Shown in pieces: positions 57,796-64,000 of a DNA stretch of 64,000 nt (the stretch's first letter is position 1; each line of letters opens with the position of its first letter). A model generated the notes under the pieces. That model ran no database searches. It saw only the letters and a program-made list of their open reading frames with translations, and had not been told where the DNA came from. The stretch covers positions 1 through 64,000 of the forward strand of contig NZ_PVNP01000193.1 of assembly GCF_002993365.1 (NCBI RefSeq), read 5' to 3'. The position numbers and the translations under genes are program-made. The stretch is from Marisediminitalea alba (lineage in GTDB: Bacteria > Pseudomonadota > Gammaproteobacteria > Enterobacterales > Alteromonadaceae).

Positions 57796-58605
57796 ATGCG
57801 TTTAGCTAACAAAATAGCACTGGTGACCGGCGCAGCCAGAGGGATTGGTCAGGCAATCGCTGAAGAGTTTGCCCGACAGGGGGCAACGGTCATTGTTACC
57901 GATGTAGACGAACAGGCCGGCCAGCAGGTTGCCAGTGATATTGGTGATTCTGCGCAATTTTTGCCGCTGGATGTGGGCTCTGAGGCTGCGTGGGCGGCGA
58001 TTTCTGAGCGCGTGCGCGACGATTTCGGCAGGCTCGATATACTGGTGAATAATGCGGGGATTACCGGCTTTATGAGCCATCCCGGCCCGTTTGATCCTGA
58101 GCATTTTAACTTAGACAGTTGGCATGCCGTGCACCGGGTTAATCTGGATGGCGTTGCGCTGGGCTGTAAATACGCTATAGGCTTAATGAAGCAAAGTCCG
58201 GCAGCCAGTATCGTTAATATTTCCTCCCGCTCCGGCATGGTGGGGATCCCCGCGGCAGCGGCTTACGCATCGAGTAAGGCGGCAGTACGAAATCATACCA
58301 AATCAGTGGCTTTGTACTGCGCAGAGAAAGGCTACCCAATTCGGTGTAACTCCATTCATCCCGGTGCGATCCTCACGCCCATCTGGGAGGCAATGCTTGG
58401 CAAGGGGGAAGCTCGAGAACAAGCTATTGCGGCCATTGCCGCAGACATTCCTCTGCAACATATGGGAGCGCCACAAGATGTGGCCTTTGCTGCGCTTTAT
58501 CTTGCCTGCGAAGAGTCAAAATATGTTACCGGCACGGAGCTAACCATAGACGGTGGTATTCTGGCCGGTTCGTCAGCCCGACCACCCACCAGTGACGAAG
58601 AATAA
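57796..58605 (+). CDS. Short-chain dehydrogenase/reductase
   Basis: 269-residue classical SDR. The cofactor motif is ALVTGAARGIGQAIAEEF, with Asp after the second strand (IVTDVDEQ) favouring NAD. NNAGITG follows, the catalytic Ser is in IVNISSRSGM, and Tyr-x3-Lys is AAAYASSKAAV. The family-typical PGAILTPIWE and VTGTELTIDGGI end blocks are present. It resembles cyclopentanol- or hydroxysteroid-type NAD dehydrogenases; the substrate is unknown. TAGGAGG precedes the ATG. It follows the phosphatase-like gene. Confidence 0.92.
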   Translation: MRLANKIALVTGAARGIGQAIAEEFARQGATVIVTDVDEQAGQQVASDIGDSAQFLPLDVGSEAAWAAISERVRDDFGRLDILVNNAGITGFMSHPGPFDPEHFNLDSWHAVHRVNLDGVALGCKYAIGLMKQSPAASIVNISSRSGMVGIPAAAAYASSKAAVRNHTKSVALYCAEKGYPIRCNSIHPGAILTPIWEAMLGKGEAREQAIAAIAADIPLQHMGAPQDVAFAALYLACEESKYVTGTELTIDGGILAGSSARPPTSDEE

Positions 58606-58633
58606 TCTTAAGCTTTTCGCGGTCATAAACCAA

Positions 58634-58679
58634 AGGGCCAAAAAATTAGATGTGGATCAAATTTTAATCAGTTGGCCCT
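58634..58679 (+). other. Long-loop inverted repeat downstream of the SDR gene
   Basis: AGGGCCAA (58634) pairs with TTGGCCCT (58679), and inside them AAAATT faces AATTTT. It may form a transcript end structure for the SDR operon or part of the 5' region of the small gene at 58818; no T tract follows. Confidence 0.4.
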
Positions 58680-58817
58680 GCTATACTTTAGTTTAGATAA
58701 AGCAAGTCGCTGTGCTTTGCCGGTTTACGGAGGCTGGCCTGTTTTATTTTTAACCTCATACCCTACATTTATTCTTTCGGTTGTCGTATTGCGAAAGACA
58801 TAGCAACGGAGTTACCT

Positions 58818-59069
58818 ATGACAGTGCATGCAATAAAATCGAAGTTAGCCTCGAAGGCCGATGAGGCTCTGATGGTAGAAAAAGGGCATCTTTGGCTTCA
58901 CTGCTTCAGAACCTGTAAAAGTTGTAAGTCTTTATCGAAGAATTTAACTCAGTATGAGTTCGGTGATGGCAGTTCACTGATCCTTGACTCCAGCGCTGAT
59001 TTTCCTGCGCCGGTGGCTCCTGAGTTAGTGATCCCCAAACTGCGCTATAGCGGCGTGATCAGCCACTAA
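58818..59069 (+). CDS. Small Cys-containing protein (unknown)
   Basis: 83 residues, no recognised family. ACGGAG lies seven bases before the ATG and a clean terminator follows, so the gene is probably real. It has a positively charged N-terminal part with HCFRTCKSCKS (three cysteines within nine residues, residues about 31-40), possibly a metal or redox site. The C-terminal half is proline-rich (FPAPVAPELVIPKLRY). No signal peptide or membrane helix. It stands alone between the SDR gene and a chemoreceptor gene. Confidence 0.6.
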   Translation: MTVHAIKSKLASKADEALMVEKGHLWLHCFRTCKSCKSLSKNLTQYEFGDGSSLILDSSADFPAPVAPELVIPKLRYSGVISH

Positions 59070-59113
59070 ATCAACCACTAACGCGCTTAGTTTAAATTTA
59101 TTTTCATAATTTC

Positions 59114-59148
59114 AAGGCATTACGCAGAGTGTAATGCCTTGTTTGTTT
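59114..59148 (+). terminator. Terminator after the small Cys-containing gene
   Basis: AAGGCATTAC pairs with GTAATGCCTT around GCAGAGT, followed by GTTTGTTT. A perfect 10-bp stem 45 bases after the stop. Confidence 0.8.
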
Positions 59149-59337
59149 GCCTAACCGAAAGTATCTTCCGATGCAGTTTGCATTTTAGCTTTTCAAATCC
59201 ATCCTTCCAGCAACATCAATATTGCATAAAATTTACACTATAATTACTTCGAATGGTGAATATAGTTGCTATTGGGCACGGATAGCTCATACTTTAGTTG
59301 AGTATATGCCAATAAGTTTATGTATCTGGAGTCGCCC

Positions 59338-61017
59338 GTGAATCTGTCTATTAAGCAAAAGTTGTTGCTCATTTCCATTGTGCCTGTGCTGATCCTGGGC
59401 GGGGTGATGACTTTCTTTTCTATTTTTCAGGTTAATCAGCAGGCTGAAGAACGTTTATCAAGCAGTCGTGAGGTAATGATTAACGATCGCGAAAAAGAAG
59501 TAAAAGCGTTGCTCGAAATGGCAGTCAGTCTGGTAAAGCCCATTTACGAAAATGGCGGCAGTATGGAGGAGGCCGCCGCTCTGCTCAGACAGTTTCAGTT
59601 TGGTGAGTCGGGGTACATATTCGGCTATACCGATAAAGGTGTGCGGGTATTGAATGGTCAGAGCCCGGACCGGATTGGCGACAGCTTCTGGGATTTGCAG
59701 GACAGTAACGGCGTATATCTCGTGCGAGAGCTGGTGGCGGCAGGCAAAAAGAACGGCCTGGCTAAGGGCAATCACTATGTCACTTATCACTTCCCTAAAC
59801 CTGGCGAGCGCGAACCTCATCCTAAGTTATCTTATTCCGCCTACTTTTCTGACTGGCAATTAATGATTGGCACCGGTTTTTATATTGATGAAGTGGACCG
59901 TGAACTGGCGGTAATTGAAGACGCCGTTTATCGCAGTCGTAATCATCTGGTAACGCTACTTATTGTCAGTTGTATTGTGCTCGGCGCAGTCTCCTTTGTG
60001 ATCGGCTTACTGGTTCGTCGTAGTATTACCCGGCCGCTGGATGAAGTAAATTCGTCAATCAAAAAGCTGGCCCAGGGGAATGGTGACCTCACCCGTAAAG
60101 TCGAGGTTGATGATCAGTTTGAAATGGGCACGCTGGCTAATAACGTTAATCAGTTGCTGGCCAATTTGCATCAGATGATGTGCATGATAAGAGACGTCAC
60201 CAAAGACATCGAGCAGGAAACCACGCATCTGGACGGGCGTGCGTCTGACCTCAATGTTATTGCTGAAGAGCAGCAGAGCAATACCGATCAGATTGCCACA
60301 GCGGTTACCGAACTCTCTCATTCCTCGCAAAATGTAACCCAGCATGCCTCGGCTGCGGCAGAGGCGGCGCAGCAGGCTGAACAGCAAAGTGAGCTGGCCG
60401 ATAAAACGGTAGATGAAACCGTTAGCAGTATGAATCAGCTGGCCGAAGAAATCAGCCGTGCCAGTAACGTAGTGCAGCGCGTTGGGGGGGATGTAGATGG
60501 AATCGTTAACTTGCTGCATGTGATTGAAAACATTGCGGCGCAAACCAATCTGCTGGCCCTTAACGCCGCCATAGAGGCGGCTCGTGCCGGCGAGCAGGGA
60601 CGCGGATTTGCGGTGGTTGCCGATGAAGTGCGTAGCCTGGCCAGCAAGACTCAGGACAGTACCGAGCAAATTCAGGATATGATCCAGCGGCTACAAAGTG
60701 GCTCGCAGTCGGCGCTGGAAACCATGCAAAGCAGCCTGGACAAAAGTCAGGAGACTCAGCTAAGAGTAGAGGCTACCCGTGAAGCCCTGCTGGCGATAAT
60801 TACCGCTACCCAGACGATTAATCAGATGAATGCCGAAATTGCCGCTGCCGCCCATGAGCAAAGTGAAGTGTCGGCCGATATCAGCGTGCGGGTGAACGAA
60901 GTGAATGAGCATACCGGGCAACTGGCTAAGGCTTCGTCCGACAATAAGCAGGGCTGTAAAATTCTGAATGATAAAACCGACCGGTTGGAAAAGCTGGTGG
61001 GTCAGTTCAGGCTCTGA
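59338..61017 (+). CDS. Methyl-accepting chemotaxis protein with Cache sensor
   Basis: 559 residues from a GTG at 59338, chosen because GGAG lies five bases upstream; an ATG 18 bases earlier has no ribosome site. The N-terminal helix ([19 protein letters not shown]) is followed by a periplasmic single-Cache domain ([17 protein letters not shown]...[25 protein letters not shown]), a second helix near 205-225, HAMP and the signalling domain. That domain carries the conserved tip [40 protein letters not shown]. It relays small-ligand signals to CheA. No che genes are nearby. Confidence 0.94.
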   Translation: MNLSIKQKLLLISIVPVLILGGVMTFFSIFQVNQQAEERLSSSREVMINDREKEVKALLEMAVSLVKPIYENGGSMEEAAALLRQFQFGESGYIFGYTDKGVRVLNGQSPDRIGDSFWDLQDSNGVYLVRELVAAGKKNGLAKGNHYVTYHFPKPGEREPHPKLSYSAYFSDWQLMIGTGFYIDEVDRELAVIEDAVYRSRNHLVTLLIVSCIVLGAVSFVIGLLVRRSITRPLDEVNSSIKKLAQGNGDLTRKVEVDDQFEMGTLANNVNQLLANLHQMMCMIRDVTKDIEQETTHLDGRASDLNVIAEEQQSNTDQIATAVTELSHSSQNVTQHASAAAEAAQQAEQQSELADKTVDETVSSMNQLAEEISRASNVVQRVGGDVDGIVNLLHVIENIAAQTNLLALNAAIEAARAGEQGRGFAVVADEVRSLASKTQDSTEQIQDMIQRLQSGSQSALETMQSSLDKSQETQLRVEATREALLAIITATQTINQMNAEIAAAAHEQSEVSADISVRVNEVNEHTGQLAKASSDNKQGCKILNDKTDRLEKLVGQFRL

Positions 61018-61153
61018 CAGACTTCACTAATTCTGGCTCGGGCAATGACATTCGGCGCTGGCGCCTGTGTTTGGCCAGTTTGCTGATGCAAGCTGGCCGT
61101 GATTTCGCTACTATGACGCAGACGCAAATCATCATAATAACAACAGGACGACA

Positions 61154-63043
61154 ATGAAGAATCTCGCATGGTTACTTACCACCATTCCTTTATTCACCGC
61201 TTGTTCACCGGCGCCTGAAACCGATAGTTCAGTGCCGGCGGCCGAAGCAACTGCTGCTGATAACAGCGGTATTCAGGCCGGGGTGGATTATCACTCCTTT
61301 TCTAATCCTGCTGAAGTCACCGTAACTCACCTGGATTTGGATCTCACTGCTGACTTTGCTGCCAGCGTATTAAGCGGCAGTGCCACACTAACGTATCAGA
61401 AACAGACTGCACAGGCCGATACGCTGATTGTGGATACCCGTGATCTTAGCATTCAGAGTGTCACCGCCAACGGGGAAACGCTGGATTATCAGTTACAACC
61501 TGCCGATCCGGAACTGGGCGCGGCGCTGGAAATTGACCTGCCGGAGCAGGGCAATAAGGTAACTATCGAATACGCTACCTCGCCACAGGCCTCCGGGGTA
61601 CAGTGGCTTACGCCGTCACAGACGGCAGGCAAACAGCACCCGTTTTTGTTTACCCAGGCCCAGGCGGTTCATGCCCGTAGCTTTATTCCCTTACAGGACT
61701 CGCCACAGGTACGGGTAACTTACAATGCCACCATTCACACGCCTGAGGCGCTGCTGGCCGTAATGAGCGCGGCCAACGATCCCGATACCGAGCGTGACGG
61801 CGAGTACGATTTCACCATGCCGCAACCGGTCCCGTCTTATCTGATTGCACTGGCCATTGGTGATTTGCAGTTTAAACCTATGGGCGAGCGTACCGGGGTT
61901 TACGCTGAACCGGCATTACTGGACGCTGCGGCAGAAGAATTTGCCGATACCGAAAGCATGCTGGAAGCCACCGAAGAGACCTACGGCCCTTATGGCTGGG
62001 ACCGCTACGATCTGCTGATCCTGCCGCCCTCATTTCCTTTTGGCGGGATGGAAAATCCTCGTTTGTCGTTTATCACGCCAACCGTGATTGCCGGTGATAA
62101 AAGTCTGGTATCCCTGATTGCCCACGAACTGGCGCACAGCTGGTCGGGGAATACTGTTACCAATGCCACCTGGCGCGACCTGTGGTTGAACGAAGGTTTC
62201 ACCACCTATCTTACCTACCGCATAATGGAAATGATTTATGGTCACGACCGTTACCGCATGGAAGCAGTGCTGGGCTATCAGGATTTGCAGGAAGATATTG
62301 CTGCGTTGCCAGCGAATGATCAGATCCTGGCGATTGATTTACGCGGTCGTAATCCGGACGACGTGTTCTCAGATATTCCCTATGAAAAAGGTGCGCTGTT
62401 TCTACGCGAACTGGAACAAAAAGTCGGGCGTGAAAACTTCGACCAGTTTCTGTTGAATTACTTTCAGCACTTTGCCTTTAAGAGCATCACTACCGATGAG
62501 TTTATCGCTTATCTGAGCGATACACTGTTAGCCGAGTACCCGGATAAACTCGACAGCGAGCGAATTGAACAGTGGATCTTCAAACCGGGCATTCCGGCCG
62601 ATGCGCCAATGCCAACCTCAGATGCTTTCTCGATTGTTGATCAGGCGCGTCAGGACTGGTTGTCGGGCGAGAAAACCGCCACCAGCATTGATACTGCGAA
62701 GTGGACCGTTCACCAGTGGCTGTATTTCTTAAATAACATGCCAGAGAAATTGTCTGATGAGCAACTCGCAGAACTCGATGATGCCTTTGGCCTGACAGCC
62801 AGTAGCAACAACGAGATAGCTCACAGCTGGCTGATGATTGCCGTGCACAATGAATACCAGCCAGCCTATGACAGACTGTATGACTATCTGGTCTCTATCG
62901 GTCGCAACAAGCTGGTTAAACCCTTGTACCGTGAATTGTCGAAAACCCCGCAGGGTAAAGCTTTTGCTCAGAAAGCCTTTGCCGAGGCTAAGCCGGGCTA
63001 TCATCCGCTTACCATTAAAGCCAACGAAGGCTTTGTAAATTAA
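61154..63043 (+). CDS. M1 family metalloaminopeptidase lipoprotein
   Basis: 629 residues. A lipoprotein signal (LTTIPLFTACSPAPE, Cys17) is followed by the N-terminal beta saddle and an M1 catalytic domain. It has GGMENPRLSFITPTVI (substrate GxMEN motif), zinc site SLIAHELAHSW (residues 321-331), and LWLNEGFTTYL with the third ligand. The C-terminal alpha domain (DAFSIVDQARQDWLSGEKT...) resembles leukotriene-A4-hydrolase-type members. It removes N-terminal residues from peptides in the periplasm or on the outer membrane. CAGGA precedes the ATG. Confidence 0.93.
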   Translation: MKNLAWLLTTIPLFTACSPAPETDSSVPAAEATAADNSGIQAGVDYHSFSNPAEVTVTHLDLDLTADFAASVLSGSATLTYQKQTAQADTLIVDTRDLSIQSVTANGETLDYQLQPADPELGAALEIDLPEQGNKVTIEYATSPQASGVQWLTPSQTAGKQHPFLFTQAQAVHARSFIPLQDSPQVRVTYNATIHTPEALLAVMSAANDPDTERDGEYDFTMPQPVPSYLIALAIGDLQFKPMGERTGVYAEPALLDAAAEEFADTESMLEATEETYGPYGWDRYDLLILPPSFPFGGMENPRLSFITPTVIAGDKSLVSLIAHELAHSWSGNTVTNATWRDLWLNEGFTTYLTYRIMEMIYGHDRYRMEAVLGYQDLQEDIAALPANDQILAIDLRGRNPDDVFSDIPYEKGALFLRELEQKVGRENFDQFLLNYFQHFAFKSITTDEFIAYLSDTLLAEYPDKLDSERIEQWIFKPGIPADAPMPTSDAFSIVDQARQDWLSGEKTATSIDTAKWTVHQWLYFLNNMPEKLSDEQLAELDDAFGLTASSNNEIAHSWLMIAVHNEYQPAYDRLYDYLVSIGRNKLVKPLYRELSKTPQGKAFAQKAFAEAKPGYHPLTIKANEGFVN

Positions 63044-63058
63044 CCTTTGTAGCTGCTA

Positions 63059-63089
63059 GCGCGAGGCCTCCGCTGCCTCGCGCAATTTT
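63059..63089 (+). terminator. Terminator after the M1 peptidase gene
   Basis: GCGCGAGGC pairs with GCCTCGCGC around CTCCGCT, followed by AATTTT, 16 bases after the stop. Confidence 0.75.
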
Positions 63090-63132
63090 GCCTTCAACCG
63101 GTCGCCGGCACTTTTTTATTGTTTATTTTATG

Positions 63133-63153
63133 TTAATTTGTCATACAAAATAA
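63133..63153. promoter_or_regulatory. Operator-like palindrome upstream of the esterase-like gene
   Basis: TTAATTTGT-CAT-ACAAAATAA, arms matching 8 of 9. The core TTTGTCATACAAA is the exact complement of the palindrome before GH43 at 44324-44340. It lies just before the ribosome site of the gene starting at 63168, a position suited to repression. Confidence 0.55.
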
Positions 63154-63167
63154 CAGGGGAATAAACC

Positions 63168-64000
63168 GTGAAACTATCTACACTGGTTACCAGCTTGTTG
63201 CTGGTAGTGAGTTTTTCTGCGCAATCAGCTATTCGCAAACTGGACCTTGAACTCTACCCACAAGGTATACCTGGCGCTATCGACACCAGCAATCAGGGGA
63301 AGCTTTTTGATGAGCGCTTTAATGACCGTTTTATCACCGCAATAAGTAAGCCTTCACTTACTCTTTACCTTCCTGAAAGTAAGGCTGTTGAAAAAACGGT
63401 TATTATCTGTCCCGGCGGCGGCTATTTTGGCGTGTCATCCATTAAGGAAGGCCAGGAAGTGGCTGAGCGGTTTGCTGAAAACGGCGTTGCCGCGGCGGTT
63501 TTATGGTATCGCATGCCCAATCCTGCCACCATGGAAATTCCTCATGAAGGGCCACTGCAGGATTTGCAACAGGCCTTTTACCGGCTTCAACAGGGTGGCG
63601 AACAGTGGCAGCTTAGCCAGAGCAAGTTTGGCGTGATGGGCTTTTCTGCCGGCGGTCATCTGGCAGCAACCGGCGCGACGCATTTTGCGCAACCGGTGAT
63701 CGACAGTTATGACGCTAAAGTGCTCAGACCTGCTTTTCAAATCCTGATCTATCCGGTGATCAGTATGCAGGCAAACAATACCCATGAGGGCTCACGTAAT
63801 CTGTTGTTGGGTGAACAGCCCGAAGCGGCATTGGTAACCGCTTATTCCAACGAATTACAGGCTACTGAGCAAACGCCGCCAGCCTACATCGTTCACGCAA
63901 ACGACGACAGTGTAGTGGTAGTTGATAATGCTCTGGAGTATTACGCAGCCTTGCGGGAGAAAAACGTGGCCGTGCGTATGTTGTTGCTGGAAGAGGGGGG
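63168..64000 (+). CDS. Exported alpha/beta hydrolase, acetyl-xylan-esterase-like (truncated by window end)
   Basis: At least 277 residues, running off the window. GTG start with CAGGGGA eight bases upstream. Signal peptide residues 1-20 (LVTSLLLVVSFSAQSA). Then an alpha/beta hydrolase with the oxyanion block VIICPGGGYFGVSSIKEGQEVAERFAENGVAAAVLWYRMP and nucleophile elbow GVMGFSAGGHLAATG (Ser near 162). IVHANDDSVVVVDNAL holds the expected acid Asp; the catalytic His would lie beyond the window. Relatives are xylan or pectin deacetylases and general esterases. The operator shared with GH43 supports a plant-polysaccharide role. Confidence 0.85.
   Translation, partial: MKLSTLVTSLLLVVSFSAQSAIRKLDLELYPQGIPGAIDTSNQGKLFDERFNDRFITAISKPSLTLYLPESKAVEKTVIICPGGGYFGVSSIKEGQEVAERFAENGVAAAVLWYRMPNPATMEIPHEGPLQDLQQAFYRLQQGGEQWQLSQSKFGVMGFSAGGHLAATGATHFAQPVIDSYDAKVLRPAFQILIYPVISMQANNTHEGSRNLLLGEQPEAALVTAYSNELQATEQTPPAYIVHANDDSVVVVDNALEYYAALREKNVAVRMLLLEEG

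Overview
The window looks like a chromosomal segment of a marine gammaproteobacterium, most likely of the Alteromonadaceae (Alteromonas, Aestuariibacter or Lacimicrobium type). That is inferred from conserved gene order (serA-rpiA; ssrS-ygfA; ygfB-pepP-ubiH-ubiI; gcvT-gcvH-gcvP), many c-di-GMP and hybrid-kinase genes, paired DUF481 outer-membrane proteins and intermediate GC. No tRNA, rRNA operon, prophage or CRISPR array was seen.

Layout. 1-252: the 3' end of a group II intron (maturase C-terminus, domains V and VI). 253-1174 and 4832-6120: two gene-free stretches packed with a short REP-like hairpin family and two copies of a ~256-bp repeat that carries a 139-bp inverted-repeat core. Between them lie SIMPL, DUF1289, HDOD and two DUF481 genes. 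6121-11037 (minus strand): serA, rpiA, 5-formyl-THF cyclo-ligase, nucleoside hydrolase, ribokinase and 6S RNA. 11294-15590: ygfB-pepP-ubiH-ubiI. 15682-15945: a 264-bp palindromic MITE-like element. 15979-18636: two exported M24 (Xaa-Pro type) peptidases, then a small proline-rich peptide gene and a soluble hybrid histidine kinase on the other strand. 21847-27335: a LysR regulator divergent from gcvTHP.

27597-33968 holds a compact five-gene minus-strand operon that I cannot assign to any known system. It encodes a single-pass coiled-coil protein, two lipoproteins, a polytopic membrane protein with a large extracytoplasmic coiled coil and a cytoplasmic C-terminal domain, and an SH3b-M15 peptidoglycan peptidase without a signal peptide. 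This is the best candidate for an undescribed envelope system.

34758-64000: DJ-1/PfpI protein with a divergent LysR, a PQQ-type aldose dehydrogenase, two tandem c-di-GMP proteins (TPR-GGDEF and PAS-GGDEF-EAL), a membrane EEP-family hydrolase, a divergent S-adenosylhomocysteinase-like protein, GH43, katG, DUF2061, a short class I adenylate cyclase, a SnoaL-GNAT-nitrilase operon, a CHASE hybrid kinase, a DUF4382 lipoprotein, a tyrosine-phosphatase-like protein with an SDR, a small Cys-containing protein, a chemoreceptor, an M1 aminopeptidase and a truncated acetyl-xylan-esterase-like hydrolase.

How genes work together: nucleoside hydrolase frees ribose, ribokinase makes ribose-5-phosphate and RpiA interconverts it with ribulose-5-phosphate, all in one same-strand run headed by 6S RNA. 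Serine synthesis (serA), the glycine cleavage system and 5-formyl-THF cyclo-ligase all feed one-carbon metabolism. GH43 and the terminal esterase share one perfect operator-like palindrome although 18.8 kb apart, suggesting one regulon for hemicellulose or arabinan use.
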